Shown one piece after another: positions 18,407 through 28,168 of a stretch of 64,000 nt of DNA. The notes below the pieces were generated by a model that saw only the letters and a program-made list of their open reading frames with translations, was not told the DNA's origin and made no database searches. The position numbers and the translations under genes are program-made. The stretch's first letter is position 1. The number at the start of each line of letters is the position of its first letter. This DNA is from DASQPR01 sp963724705 (GTDB taxonomy: Bacteria; Actinomycetota; Actinomycetes; Mycobacteriales; Micromonosporaceae), in NCBI GenBank assembly GCA_963724705.1, contig CAVRVS010000004.1:496001-560000 (forward strand), written 5' to 3'.

Positions 18407-18690
18407 CTAAGCCGGCGCTGCGGACGCTTGCTTCACGATGTCGATGACGAGGTGCTTCGTCACGGGCTGCTCGCTTTGGGTGCTGGTGTCCGCGAGACCG
18501 CACAGCACATTCAGCTCAGGCATATATGCCAGCAGCCGGGCCGCGGCCGGCGGCCGCAGCGCCGGCACAGCGCCGAGCATGCGGTGTCCCGACGCGGGTG
18601 ACCTCGATGAGTGCGACCGCGACGATGCCGGAGTCGCTGCTGAGCGTGGTCACGCGGGGCGGCCGATGCCGGAGATGAAAGGCCGGCGGT
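18407..18690 (-). pseudogene. possible frameshifted small gene, unknown
   Basis: Read on the minus strand, about 18690-18570 gives an unbroken GC3-rich stretch including VTTLSSDSGIVAVALIEVT. A shift of frame near 18565-18580 then continues as MLGAVPALRP, LLAYMPELNVLCGLADTS and HLVIDIVKQ to a TAG at 18407-18409. The codon bias on both sides is that of a real gene, yet no intact ORF covers the region and I do not recognise the family. It sits directly after the haloperoxidase-like gene on the same strand. It may be an indel-damaged gene or a relic. The rest of the 18341-18720 gap holds only the tandem repeat. Confidence 0.4.
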
Positions 18691-18720
18691 CACACCCGCG
18701 CCGGCCGGCGTTTGACAGGG

Positions 18721-19548
18721 TCAGGACTGCAGGAACGCCAGCAGATCAGCCTGGAACTGATCCTTTTTCGTGCTGGTGAGGCCGTGCGGGGCACCCTCGT
18801 AGACCTTGAGCTGGGCGCCCTTGACGATCTTCGAGGACTTTCCCGCCGCGTCGGCGAACGGCACGATCTGGTCGTCGTCGCCGTGGATGATCAGCGTCGG
18901 CACGTCGATCGCCTCGAGATCCATCGTCAGGTCCGTCTCAGAGAACGCCTTGATGCAGTCGTACGCGCCCTTGAGCCCGCACGTCATCGACTGCTCCCAG
19001 AACTGGTCGCGCAGCCCCTGCGACACAGTGTTACCGGGGCGGTTGGCGCCGTAGAACGGAGCGCTGAGGTCCTCGTAGAACTGTGACCGGTCGGCCGACA
19101 AGCCCATGCGCAGGTTGTCGAAAACCTCGATCGGAAGCCCTTCGGGGTTCTTGTCGGTCTTGAGCATGAGCGGAGGGATCGCACCCACCAGCACCATCTT
19201 GGCAACGCGTGAGGTGCCGTGCCGCCCGACATACCGGGTGATCTCGCCACCGCCGGTGGAGTGTCCGACGAGCACAATGTCGCGGAGGTCGAGGTGCTCT
19301 ATCACCGCAGCCAGGTCGTCAGCGTACGAGTCCAGGTCATTGCCGTCCCACGGTTGGCTGGAACGGCCGCCGCCGCGGCGGTCGTGGGCTATTCCACGAT
19401 AACCGTGGTCGGCGACGAACATCATCGCGTCATCCCACGCGTCCGCGGTCAGCGGCCATCCGTGGCTGAACACCACCGGCTGTCCTTGGCCCCAGTCTTT
19501 GAAGAAGATCTCGACGTTGTCCTTGGTCGACACGTAGCCAGTGCTCAT
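18721..19548 (-). CDS. alpha/beta hydrolase, cofactor-free haloperoxidase (non-haem chloroperoxidase) type
   Basis: 275 residues, normal for this esterase/perhydrolase family. The oxyanion strand VVFSHGWPLTADAWDD (about 25-40), nucleophile elbow V-G-H-S-T-G-G with Ser97, acid loop LIIHGDDDQIVPF (about 220-232) and catalytic His in EGAPHGLTST (about 256) are all visible. Such enzymes hydrolyse esters and can form peracids that halogenate substrates; the natural substrate is not known. ATG 19548 (MSTGYVST) is preferred to the upstream in-frame start at 19581 because GAGAGGGG lies just upstream. No partner gene is apparent. Confidence 0.87.
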   Translation of the reverse strand: MSTGYVSTKDNVEIFFKDWGQGQPVVFSHGWPLTADAWDDAMMFVADHGYRGIAHDRRGGGRSSQPWDGNDLDSYADDLAAVIEHLDLRDIVLVGHSTGGGEITRYVGRHGTSRVAKMVLVGAIPPLMLKTDKNPEGLPIEVFDNLRMGLSADRSQFYEDLSAPFYGANRPGNTVSQGLRDQFWEQSMTCGLKGAYDCIKAFSETDLTMDLEAIDVPTLIIHGDDDQIVPFADAAGKSSKIVKGAQLKVYEGAPHGLTSTKKDQFQADLLAFLQS

Positions 19549-19764
19549 GGAATGCCCCTCTCGCGTGAGGTAGGTGCCCACTGCCGGACGCTACCGGCGG
19601 ACCCCCGAACGGCGTGACCGAACGCGAAAATCGCTCACGACGCGCCCCGTCGGCCAGGCGAAGCCCTCGAAAGCGGAAGACCTGAGAATTGGCCAAGACC
19701 ATCAGGTTGTCGCGTACAGGACATTCGCTGGCACCCGTACGTGGGCAGCGGCGAATGTCGATCC

Positions 19765-20475
19765 ATGCCTCGACACCGTGCCGCCGCCGCGTGGATCGCT
19801 ATCTCGGTCGGACTTCTTTCGGCCTGTGCCCGAACGCCGGCCATCGGCGCCGGCGCGTTCACGGCGAACTCCGCATCGCCGCTGCCCGCCCCGGGCGTCA
19901 CGTCCAGCGCCACGGCCACGGCCGCGCCGACCTCCACGATCGGTCACCATGCCGGTGGTGGTGGCGGCGTCAATCCTGGCGGCGGTACGACGTCGACGCA
20001 CACCGCCACCACATCGCCATCACCGAGCGCGTCGCCATCACTGACCCGCGACTACGGCGTCTACTGGGATCGGGACTCCTGCCAGATGGCGCGCGACAGC
20101 GTGGGCGACGCCTCCCTTGCCATGCCCTTCGAAATCAAATACCGAGGTCCCGGCGCGGCGAGTGACACGTCGGTGTATTGGAGCGATGCCGAGGGCGGCA
20201 ACGGATTGCTCGACAGCGGCACACTCGACGAACCGACGTCGAAGTGGACGACGGACACCGACCCCCAGACCGTGACCGCTCTATCGACCCTGAACATCTT
20301 GGCGGCGGATCTGTCGAAGTACGAAGGAATGACCCTGACCCTCACGATCACCATCCATCCGGCCGACCCTGACACCGACGGGTACGACGACCAGGCGGTC
20401 GAGTACGTGAAGGTGCCTGACGCGACGGATCTCCCGCCAGACGACAGCACGTTGCACTACATCACTTGCCAATGA
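19765..20475 (+). CDS. putative lipoprotein with Ser/Thr/Pro/Gly linker and beta-rich domain
   Basis: 236 residues from ATG 19765. A signal peptide (MPRHRAAAAW, hydrophobic core) ends in L-L-S-A-C with Cys21 as the lipidation site. Residues about 30-95 are a low-complexity wall-spanning linker rich in Ala, Thr, Ser and Gly. The distal domain (about 100-236) is probably a beta sandwich and has the blocks FEIKYRGP, MTLTLTITI and VEYVKVPD, and a Cys near each end that could form a disulfide. The same blocks occur in the lipoprotein at 31814-32479, so the two are paralogues. I do not recognise the family. It is divergent from the hydrolase and precedes the phospholipase. Confidence 0.7.
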   Translation: MPRHRAAAAWIAISVGLLSACARTPAIGAGAFTANSASPLPAPGVTSSATATAAPTSTIGHHAGGGGGVNPGGGTTSTHTATTSPSPSASPSLTRDYGVYWDRDSCQMARDSVGDASLAMPFEIKYRGPGAASDTSVYWSDAEGGNGLLDSGTLDEPTSKWTTDTDPQTVTALSTLNILAADLSKYEGMTLTLTITIHPADPDTDGYDDQAVEYVKVPDATDLPPDDSTLHYITCQ

Positions 20476-20703
20476 CTGTCGGCCGGATCCCATCTATGTC
20501 GATCCATAGTCGACGAACGGGCGAACTCGCCGACGTTGACGTCGTCCATCGCGGCAACGCGCGATCCGAGTCCGACTCATTGATTCTCGATCGCTTCGTC
20601 GAGCGTTCAGGTCGATGTCGCGCGACCGGTATCTGACGACCATAACTTCGCGGCGTCGGTCCACGCCCTTGCCGTGGGTTCTTGTCGTTACCGGAGGTCA
20701 TGC

Positions 20704-22917
20704 ATGCCTGAACTTTCTCGAAGGGGTTTCCTCGGCGCAGCGACAGCTGCCACGGGAGCCGCCGTGGTCGGTGCGGTGCTGCCGGCCGTCGATGCGCAGG
20801 CTTCCGCCGCGCCGGCAGCGAAGCCTCAGCGGCACGGAGACATCCGAGACATCAAGCACGTGGTGATCTTGATGCAGGAGAACCGGAGTTTCGACCACTA
20901 CTTCGGCTCGCTCAGGGGTGTCCGCGGCTTCGGTGACCGCTCGACCATCACGCTGCCCGGCGGCCTGTCGGTGTTCCAGCAGCCGACGACGCTGCCCGGC
21001 ACTCCCGTCACGACCACGCAGTTCCCGTGGCACCTGAGCGACGCCCCGACGTCGGCGTACCCGGCCGGTCACCAGCCACCTAGCTCGGAGGTCGGCGCGC
21101 AGGGTTACGGCGGGACGTCACACAGCTGGGACGACCAGCACGGCGCCTGGTACGGCGGCCTGATGAACGGCTGGGTGTTCGCCAAGGGCGGCCTCACGAC
21201 GCTCGGCTACCTGAACCGGAGCGATATCCCGTTCCACTACGCGCTCGCCGACACGTACACGATCGGCGACGCGTACCACTGCTCGGTGCTCAGCGCGACC
21301 GGCCCGAACCGCACCTACCTGTGGAGCGGAACGATCGACGCCCAGCAGAAGTTCAGCACGTTCGTCGCATTCAACGGCGGCGACGAACTCGGCAAGTTCC
21401 TGCTCTGGGAGACGTACGCGGAGACGCTTCAGAAGGCCGGCGTCACGTGGAAGGTCTACCAGGGAGCGGACGACTTCGGCGACAACGGCCTGGAGTACTT
21501 CGCGACGTTCGCCCGCTACGACCCGACTCAGGGTGGCACGCCCGCGCCCGGCAACGTGTTGTACGACAACGGCGTCGCCAACGTTCCCGAGCCGCTGACC
21601 GGCGTCACCGCCAACGCCGACAACCTCGCCAACGCGATCAGGGCCGACGTGGTGGCCGGCACGCTGCCGCAGGTGTCGTGGGTCGTCACCAACCAGGCGT
21701 TCTCCGAGCACCCGGACGGCGCGCCGAACGACGGCGCCTACTACGTGAACGGTGTCCTGGAAGCGCTCAACGCCGACCCGGACGTCTTCAACTCGACCCT
21801 CGTGATCATCGACTACGACGAGAACGACGGCCAGTTCGATCACGTACCGCCGCCGGTGCCGGCACCCGGGACGACGGACGAGTTCTACTTCGAGGCGTCC
21901 GGCGGCCTCGCGAGCTTCGGCGTCACCCAGCCGATGCCCGTCGGCCTCGGCTTCCGCGTTCCGCTGATCCTGATCTCGCCGTGGACGCGCGGCGGCTGGG
22001 TGACCTCGGAGGTTTCCGACCACACCTCGGTGATCCAGTTTCTGGAGAAGTGGACCGATGCGCTCGGCGCGCCCGCGATCTGCCCGAACATCAGCGCCTG
22101 GCGCCGCAGCGTCTGCGGTGACCTGACCGCCGCTTTCGACTTCGACTCGCCGGTCTTCGGCCTTCCGGCATTGCCCGCGACCACCGTCATCGGCGACCCG
22201 GCCGGCGGCTCGTACCGTCCGCCGGTCACGACCAACGCGATGCCGACGCAGGAGCCGGGCACCAAGCGGGCGCGGGCGCTGCCGTACCAGCCCAACGCGA
22301 ACCTGGACGGGTTCACGTTCGGCAGCAACGGAGCGGTCGAGGCGCGGCTGTCGTTCAGCAACAACGGGCCGCACGTCCGCAAGGCCAGCCACTTCGCCGT
22401 CTACAACAACGCCGCACCGGACCAGGCGCTTGCCGACTACCCGGCGAAGTTCCCCGGGCAGTACACCGTCGAGCCGTCGCATACGGTCTGGAACAAAACC
22501 GTACCGGGGTCGGTCGAGATCGGCGCAGGCGCCGGAGACGGCAAGTACGACCTGACCGTGGTCGGCCCGAACCGTTTTCTGCGGCACTTCACCGGCGACG
22601 CGAACGGCGACGGCAAGACCGCGCAGGTGGAGGCGGCGTACTACGGAGGCGGTTTCAGTCCGAAGCCCAAGCTGACGCTGACGCTGACCAACAGCGGCCG
22701 GAAGGCCGTCACGTTCACGGTCGCGTCCAACAACTACTCGAAGGACCGGGCGAAGACCTACCACGTGCCCGCGCATGGCCACGCGACGCACACGGTGAAC
22801 CCGTTCGTGTCCAGCCACGGGTGGTACGACTTGTCCGTCACGATCAGCGGCGACGACTCCTGGTCGCGGCGCTACACCGGCCACCTCGAGGACGGTACGG
22901 ACAGCGTCACCGGCTGA
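20704..22917 (+). CDS. Tat-exported phosphocholine-specific phospholipase C
   Basis: 737 residues. The N-terminus MPELSRRGFLGAATAATGAA is a twin-arginine (SRRGFLG) signal; GGAGG precedes the ATG. The phosphoesterase domain begins with HVVILMQENRSFDHYFGSLR (about 53-72) containing the metal and nucleophile region, and includes SDIPFHYALADTYTIGDAYH-like and IIDYDENDGQFDHVPPP blocks. After about residue 510, two C-terminal beta domains of the phospholipase C family (DUF756 type) follow. Length fits PlcN/PlcH-like enzymes, which cleave phosphatidylcholine or sphingomyelin outside the cell, often for phosphate supply. No PHO-box repeat was clearly seen upstream. Confidence 0.92.
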   Translation: MPELSRRGFLGAATAATGAAVVGAVLPAVDAQASAAPAAKPQRHGDIRDIKHVVILMQENRSFDHYFGSLRGVRGFGDRSTITLPGGLSVFQQPTTLPGTPVTTTQFPWHLSDAPTSAYPAGHQPPSSEVGAQGYGGTSHSWDDQHGAWYGGLMNGWVFAKGGLTTLGYLNRSDIPFHYALADTYTIGDAYHCSVLSATGPNRTYLWSGTIDAQQKFSTFVAFNGGDELGKFLLWETYAETLQKAGVTWKVYQGADDFGDNGLEYFATFARYDPTQGGTPAPGNVLYDNGVANVPEPLTGVTANADNLANAIRADVVAGTLPQVSWVVTNQAFSEHPDGAPNDGAYYVNGVLEALNADPDVFNSTLVIIDYDENDGQFDHVPPPVPAPGTTDEFYFEASGGLASFGVTQPMPVGLGFRVPLILISPWTRGGWVTSEVSDHTSVIQFLEKWTDALGAPAICPNISAWRRSVCGDLTAAFDFDSPVFGLPALPATTVIGDPAGGSYRPPVTTNAMPTQEPGTKRARALPYQPNANLDGFTFGSNGAVEARLSFSNNGPHVRKASHFAVYNNAAPDQALADYPAKFPGQYTVEPSHTVWNKTVPGSVEIGAGAGDGKYDLTVVGPNRFLRHFTGDANGDGKTAQVEAAYYGGGFSPKPKLTLTLTNSGRKAVTFTVASNNYSKDRAKTYHVPAHGHATHTVNPFVSSHGWYDLSVTISGDDSWSRRYTGHLEDGTDSVTG

Positions 22918-22942
22918 CCTTCCGGGCCGTCACCGATAGTCG

Positions 22943-22978
22943 GGTCTGCACCACGACGAACGCGTCGTGGTGCAGACC
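22943..22978. terminator. hairpin terminator between convergent genes
   Basis: A perfect 16-bp stem (22943-22958 with 22963-22978) and AACG loop lies midway between the phospholipase stop (22917) and the DUF885 stop (23037). No strong T tract follows. Its symmetry suits termination from both sides. Confidence 0.85.
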
Positions 22979-23036
22979 TGTTGCACATCCATCCCCACGC
23001 ATTAGCCGCGCGGCCCGCGCCGCAACGGTGAGCGAT

Positions 23037-24699
23037 TCAGCCGGCCCGGCGGAGCGTCTCAGCGAGGCCGCCCAGGCCGATCGGGCCGAGCGCGAGAGCC
23101 GCTGTGTGCCAACGCTTCAGGTCAAAATCGGCACCCTGCCGCGCCTTGGCTTCGTCGCGCGCCGCCAGCCAGGCGCGCTCGCCCAACTTGTACGCGGTGG
23201 CCTGAGCCGGCCATCCCGCGTACCGGACCATCTCGGGATGTACGCGATGGGTGGCGAGTCGGCCGCGTTCGGTGAGCATCCGCTCGCCGATGTCGAACGT
23301 CCATCGTTCGCCGTAGCGGTCCGCCTCGCGCGCCGGGATCGGCAGGTCGAGATGCACGCCGATGTCGACGATCACTCGCGTGGCGCGAAGCGCCGAACCA
23401 TGCAGCATGCCAAGGCGGGTGCCCGGTTCGGCGAACCAACCGAGCTCGTCGGCCAGCCGCTCGGCGTAGAGCGCCCACCCTTCGCCGTGCCCGCTGACAC
23501 CGGAGATCCGGCTGTAGCGTGACAGCCGATCGCCGGCCACCCGGGCCGCGCCGAGCTGAAGGTGGTGCCCCGGCACGCCCTCGTGGAAGACGGTGGTCAG
23601 CTCCTTCCACACGCCGAAGCGCTGACGGCCGCCCAACGGCCACCACGTGCGACCGGGTCGCGACAGGTCCTCGCTTGGCGGCGTGTAGTAGGCCGCGCCG
23701 GAACTCGAGGCCGTGGCGAGCACCGCGTTGACCGTACGCAGCGCCGGGTGCAGGTCGAAATGCACGCCGTCGAGCCGCCGGATCGCTTCGTCGTGCTTGC
23801 GCTGCAACCATTCCTGGTACGCCTCCGGCGAGTCCACACTCGACGCCTCGTCCAGGAGCGCGACGATCTCGTTGTGGTCGGCGCCGGGCTTGATCGCCTG
23901 CTGCTCGGCGTCGATCTCCGCCTCGAGCCGGTACAGCTCGTCCCAGCCCCATTCGTAGGCCTCGACCGGGTCGACGGTGTCACCGAGCGCCAGCCGGCTC
24001 GCGACGCGGTAGCGTTCGGCCCCGACGCCATCCGCCTCGGGAGCGGCGGGCGCGTACTCGCCGGACAGATACCGCGCGGTGTCCAGCAACGCCGCGTGTG
24101 CCGCGTCCGCCCCGGCGCGCAATGCTCCGGCGAGCGGCCCGTCTCCGTACCCCGCAATGATGGTGTCGAAGGTCGGCGCGGCGCCGTCATCGCCGGCGTA
24201 CCGGCGGGCCTGCGCCGCTGCCTCCACGGCCTGGCGTCGTGCCGCATAGAGCCCACGCTGACGGCCGAGCTCCAATGTGTCGCGCCAGCCGCCGAGCATC
24301 GCCGGCATCTTCGTCGAGCCGCTCGGCGACTGCCGCCCACTGGTCGTCATCGTTGCGCGGCATCAGGTCGACGCTGTCGCGCAGCGTGTTGAGCAGGCCG
24401 AACGGTGCCCGCAGGTTACGCAGCGGCTCGTGCAGAGCGTGAGCGTCGTGTTCGACTTGAAGCCGCTCGCGCAGATGCATAGCGGCCAGACGATCGTCGT
24501 CACCGGTCGGAGTGAGGGCGTCGAGCCGGCGCAGCGTGCCGTCGACCAGGTCGGCGCGGGCGGCGACACCGTCGGGACTGAAGTCGGTAGCAACGCCGGC
24601 GGTCGGGCCCGCGATCCCTCGCATGGTGGCGAAGATCGGGTCGAGTTGCGCGGATCGGGTCACGAAGTCGTCGCAGAGATCGAAGACGGGGGTAGTCAT
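23037..24699 (-). pseudogene. DUF885 metallopeptidase-like protein, one frameshift
   Basis: Reads from ATG 24699 (MTTPVFDLCDDFVTRSAQLD) to about 24300 in one frame and then to 23037 in another; the change lies in AERLDE to MLGGWRDTLEL near 24297-24315. Joined, the product is about 553 residues, normal for DUF885. The second part holds F-H-E-G-V-P-G-H-H-L-Q and ISGVSGHGEGWALYAERLA, the HExxH-like zinc site and GEGWA helix of this family, which is related to zinc carboxypeptidases and peptidases. No biochemical role can be given. Codon bias is intact on both sides, so a one-base sequencing error is as likely as a real mutation. Confidence 0.85.
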
Positions 24700-24705
24700 C
24701 GGGCC

Positions 24706-24711
24706 ACCATA
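24706..24711 (-). promoter_or_regulatory. -10 box for a leaderless DUF885 transcript
   Basis: On the minus strand TATGGT lies 6 nt before the ATG at 24699, with no ribosome binding site between. No matching -35 was found. Confidence 0.45.
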
Positions 24712-24905
24712 GGACGATTCAACCGGCGGCACGCCGCAGGTGTGAGCCGTCCCACTCCAGCCGCGCATGTCCAAGCCGGTCGGTACGCCGGCGCAGCGAC
24801 GACGACAAGATCGACCGCATCACGTGCTCTCGTGGCGATGCGATAGTGCGCATGATCCGCACGGGCGAACTATGTTGTCCGATGTCGGCAACGGGAAGGG
24901 TCTTT

Positions 24906-26579
24906 GTGCGCTACGACTTTGTGATCATCGGTGGCGGATCGGCCGGCAGCGTCCTTGCCAACCGGTTGTCCGCCGACCCGGCCAACAAGGTGTTGGTGCT
25001 GGAGGCCGGCCGGCCGGACTATCCGTGGGATGTGTTGATCCACATGCCGGCGGCGCTGACCTTCCCGATCGGGAACCGGTTCTACGACTGGAAGTACACG
25101 TCTGAGCCGGAGCCGTACCTGCACGGTCGGCGGATCTACCACGCGCGCGGCAAGGTGCTCGGCGGGTCGAGCAGCATCAACGGAATGATTTTCCAGCGGG
25201 GTAATCCGATGGACTTCGAGCGCTGGGCCGCCGATCCGGGAATGGGTGACTGGGACTACGAGCACTGCCTGCCGTACTTCAAGCGGATGGAGAACTGCCT
25301 GGCGGCCGGGCAGCTCGACCCGTACCGCGGACACGACGGGCCGCTGGTGTTGGAGCGGGGACCGGCGACCGGTCCACTGTTCACCGCGTTCTTCGAGGCG
25401 GTACAGCAGGCGGGCTATCCGCTCACCGACGATGTCAACGGATACCGCCAGGAGGGCTTCGCGGCCTTCGACCGCAACATTCAGCGGGGTCGACGGCTGT
25501 CGGCGGCTCGGGCCTACCTGCGACCGGCCCGCAACCGACGCAACCTCACCGTGCTGACCCGGACGATGGTGACCCGCATCCGGTTCTCCGGAACCCGTGC
25601 GGTCGGTGTGGACTACTCGCACCGTGGTGGGCCGGTCCGCACGGTCGAGGCCGGCGAGGTCGTGCTGTGCGGCGGCGCGATCAACTCGCCGCAGCTTCTC
25701 CAGCTGTCCGGGATCGGCCACGCCGACCATCTCCGATCGGTAGGCGTCGAGCCGGTTGCACACCTGCCCGGAGTCGGCGAGAACCTGCAGGACCATTTGG
25801 AGGTGTACGTCCAGTACGCGGCCCGCCAGCCGGTCTCGATGCAGCCGTACCTCGGGAAGCTGCGCTGGCCGGAGGTGGGTGCCCGCTGGCTGTTCGGTCG
25901 CAGCGGTCCCGGTGCCACCAACCACTTCGAGGCGGGTGGGTTTGTCCGGTCGAACGAGGACGTACCGTACCCGAATCTGATGTTCCACTTTCTTCCGATC
26001 GCGGTGCGCTACGACGGATCCGCGCCGGCCGGCGGGCACGGCTATCAGGTGCACGTCGGTCCGATGTACTCGGACGCTCGCGGGTCGGTGAAGATCGTCA
26101 GCACCGACCCGCGGGTGCATCCGGCGCTGCGGTTCAACTACCTGTCCACGGCGCGCGATCGCCGCGAGTGGGTAGAGGCGATCCGAGTGGCGCGCACCAT
26201 CCTCAACCAGCCGGCGATGGGGCCGCTCAACGCGGGCGAGCTGTCACCGGGGCCGACCGTGCGCACCGACGACGAGATCCTTGACTGGGTCGCTCGCGAG
26301 GCGGAGACCGCGCTGCACCCGTCCTGCACCGCGCGGATGGGTACCGACGAGCGGTCGGTAGTCGACCCGGCCAGCATGAGCGTGCACGGCATCCAGGGAT
26401 TGCGAGTGGTCGACGCGTCCGTGCTGCCGTACGTCACGAACGGGAACATCTACGCGCCGGTGATGATGGTGGCCGAGAAGTCGGCCGACCTGATTCTCGG
26501 CAACTCACCGCTGCCGAGCGAACCCGTCGAGTACTACCGCCACACACCGTCACCCGACCCGGACCGTACGGTCGGCTAG
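24906..26579 (+). CDS. GMC-family FAD oxidoreductase (choline dehydrogenase-like)
   Basis: 557 residues from GTG 24906, chosen because GGAAGGG lies about 7 nt upstream and the Rossmann strand starts at once (RYDFVIIGGGSAGSVLANRL); an ATG at 24882 is a weaker option. Further GMC marks are GKVLGGSSSINGMIFQRG (about 79-96), GGAINSPQLLQLSGIG (about 256-271) and the C-terminal active site with His in LHPSCTARMG and the IYAPVMMVAEKSADLIL helix. These enzymes oxidise alcohols with FAD. The sequence is closest in layout to choline/alcohol dehydrogenases, but no betaine aldehyde dehydrogenase is adjacent, so the alcohol is unknown. Divergent from DUF885 with a 200-bp gap. Confidence 0.88.
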   Translation: MRYDFVIIGGGSAGSVLANRLSADPANKVLVLEAGRPDYPWDVLIHMPAALTFPIGNRFYDWKYTSEPEPYLHGRRIYHARGKVLGGSSSINGMIFQRGNPMDFERWAADPGMGDWDYEHCLPYFKRMENCLAAGQLDPYRGHDGPLVLERGPATGPLFTAFFEAVQQAGYPLTDDVNGYRQEGFAAFDRNIQRGRRLSAARAYLRPARNRRNLTVLTRTMVTRIRFSGTRAVGVDYSHRGGPVRTVEAGEVVLCGGAINSPQLLQLSGIGHADHLRSVGVEPVAHLPGVGENLQDHLEVYVQYAARQPVSMQPYLGKLRWPEVGARWLFGRSGPGATNHFEAGGFVRSNEDVPYPNLMFHFLPIAVRYDGSAPAGGHGYQVHVGPMYSDARGSVKIVSTDPRVHPALRFNYLSTARDRREWVEAIRVARTILNQPAMGPLNAGELSPGPTVRTDDEILDWVAREAETALHPSCTARMGTDERSVVDPASMSVHGIQGLRVVDASVLPYVTNGNIYAPVMMVAEKSADLILGNSPLPSEPVEYYRHTPSPDPDRTVG

Positions 26580-26610
26580 ATCCCCGGGTGCCCCTTCTCG
26601 TACCGTCCGA

Positions 26611-27484
26611 TCATGCCCCCGCTCGGACCGCTGGGACGACCTCTCGCGCGAGGCGTTCGATCTGCTCGCTTCGGTCCGGGCCGATCGGTTGGAAGTTAAA
26701 TGCGGTGAAGCCCAGCTTGACGAAGGTGATGAGCTGGTCGGTCACCGCGTCGTGGCCTTCCGGAGACCATGGCGGTATCGCGCGCGGCCCGTTCGTCGAT
26801 CCGGATCCCCAGGTTGTAAATGCAGGTGATGGACTCCGGTGGCCGGCCAACCGCGCGAGCGCCGGAGTGAATGCGCGCGAGCATGGCTGGGATCCGCTCT
26901 GGCGGAGCCATACCGAGCGAGGGGATCCAACCGTCGGCGAGCCGGCCGGTCAATGTCAGCGCACGGTCTCCGAAGGTGCCGAGCCAGATCGGGATGTGGT
27001 GCGCAGGCTTGGGTTCCAGGTCGGCGGCGGCGGTCTGGTACAGCCGGCCGGAAAACGTGAATCGTGGCTGCGACCAGAGACCACGGGTGATCTGGATCGC
27101 TTCGGCGAGGCCGTCGACCTTCTCGCGGGGCGTCGGCACGGTGAGTCCGAATGCTCGGAACTCCTCGTCGGAGTAGCCGCCGCCGAGTCCGAGGATCAGC
27201 CGGCCGCCCGAGAGCCGGTCGAACGTCTCCGCCATCTTGGCGACCATGGCCGGTGGCCGGTACGGCACACCGAGCACCCGGGTGGCGACCCGGATCCGCG
27301 AGGTGTTGGCGGCCACCCAGGACAGCATCGTCCAGGTTTCGTTGGTGGGGGAGGAGCCGCTGGGGTGGTCCGACGTCGATACGAAGTCGAAGCCGAGTGC
27401 CTCGGCCTGCCGGGCGTCGCCGACGGGGTCGCGACCGGACTCCGCGGATGCTGGCAGGTCTAGTCCGAACAGCAGATCAGGCAT
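26611..27484 (-). pseudogene. LLM-class F420-dependent oxidoreductase, one frameshift
   Basis: Luciferase-like TIM barrel of about 290 residues. The N-terminal part (MPDLLFGLDLPASAES to NLGIRIDERAARDTAMV) reads to about 26780. The C-terminal part, from about 26775 on, is in another frame (LITFVKLGFTAFNFQPIGPD, ending RLAREVVPAVRAGA at 26611). Blocks VATRVLGVPYRPPAMVAKM and LSGGRLILGLGGGYSDEEF are typical of the F420 group. It overlaps the start region of the upstream YczE gene end by 8 bp, so the pair is probably co-transcribed and under the MarR protein. The substrate is unknown. The single frame change may be a sequencing error. Confidence 0.85.
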
Positions 27485-28112
27485 GGGTCAGGACCCTTCT
27501 CTGGGTTTCGCCCGCGACCGCGCCGGGGTCGGCGATCGCGAGTTTGGGAATGAAAAAATGGGCGAGCGGACCGATGCTCAGCGCGTACAGGACGGTTCCG
27601 ACGCCGACGCTGCCGCCCAACAGCCAGCCGACCGCGAGTACAGATACCTCGATCGACGTGCGGACCACGCGGATCGAATGACCGCGCGCGGCCAGGCCGG
27701 TCATCAGGCCGTCGCGCGGCCCGGGTCCGAGACCGGCGCCGATGTAGAGCCCGGTGGCGAACCCGTTGGCGACGATGCCGGCCGCCAGGAAGGCGAATCG
27801 CAGAGCCAGAGCGTGTGGGTGCGGAAGGATCGACAGCGCCACGTCCGCGGCGAGTCCGACCACCACGACGTTGCTGACCGTACCGAGGCCGGGCCGCTGC
27901 TTGAGTGGAAGCCACAGCAGCAGCACGATGGCGCCGACCGCGATCACGACCCAGCCGAAGCGCAGCCCGGTGTGGTGGGACAGGCCCTGGTGCAGCACGT
28001 CCCACGGGTCCAGGCCGAGCCCCGATCTGAGCATCAGGGCCACGCTCCCGCCGAACATGATCAGCCCCAGATAGAGGCTGACGAGTCGCCGGACGACCTT
28101 GTTGGTTGACAT
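27477..28112 (-). CDS. YczE/YitT-like membrane protein
   Basis: 211 residues with about five to six membrane helices. It has the pattern of YczE family proteins: LYLGLIMFGGSVALMLRSGL, GLDPWDVLHQGLS and a second repeat GLYIGAGLGPGPRDGLMTGL. The repeated G-L-G-x-x-x-x-D motif marks two homologous halves. The function of the family is not established. The gene starts with its own promoter: TTGACA, 18 bp, TAGCGT, then 6 nt to the ATG, leaderless. Two MarR-type palindromes cover the -35 and the start codon, so the divergent MarR protein very likely represses it. It is followed, with 8 bp overlap, by the LLM oxidoreductase. Confidence 0.83.
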   Translation of the reverse strand: MSTNKVVRRLVSLYLGLIMFGGSVALMLRSGLGLDPWDVLHQGLSHHTGLRFGWVVIAVGAIVLLLWLPLKQRPGLGTVSNVVVVGLAADVALSILPHPHALALRFAFLAAGIVANGFATGLYIGAGLGPGPRDGLMTGLAARGHSIRVVRTSIEVSVLAVGWLLGGSVGVGTVLYALSIGPLAHFFIPKLAIADPGAVAGETQRRVLTHA

Positions 28113-28118
28113 GTCAAC
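28105..28118. promoter_or_regulatory. MarR operator 1 (overlaps the yczE-like start)
   Basis: GTTGACATGTCAAC is a perfect 14-bp palindrome covering the transcription start and ATG of the YczE-like gene. Its twin lies 31 bp away at 28136. The whole divergent gap is 56 bp. Confidence 0.8.
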
Positions 28119-28149
28119 ACGCTAGCGCGATCGTTGTTGACGTGTCAAC
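28119..28149 (-). promoter_or_regulatory. promoter of the yczE-like/LLM transcript with operator 2
   Basis: On the minus strand TTGACA is followed after 18 bp by TAGCGT (28119-28124) and after 6 more nt by the ATG. GTTGACGTGTCAAC (28136-28149), a 14-bp palindrome with one mismatch, includes the -35. It also contacts the region upstream of the MarR -10, so one repressor could act on both genes. Confidence 0.75.
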
Positions 28150-28156
28150 TCTCTGA

Positions 28157-28162
28157 TACGGT
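28157..28162 (+). promoter_or_regulatory. -10 box of the marR-like gene (leaderless)
   Basis: TACGGT lies 6 nt before GTG 28169; a TTGTTG at 28134-28139 is spaced 17 bp upstream and overlaps operator 2, which supports autoregulation. Confidence 0.55.
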
Positions 28163-28168
28163 GCCGGT

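Noticed and set aside
21118..22884. 588-codon minus-strand open frame
   Set aside because: Antisense to the phospholipase C gene; Arg/Val-rich translation typical of shadow frames.
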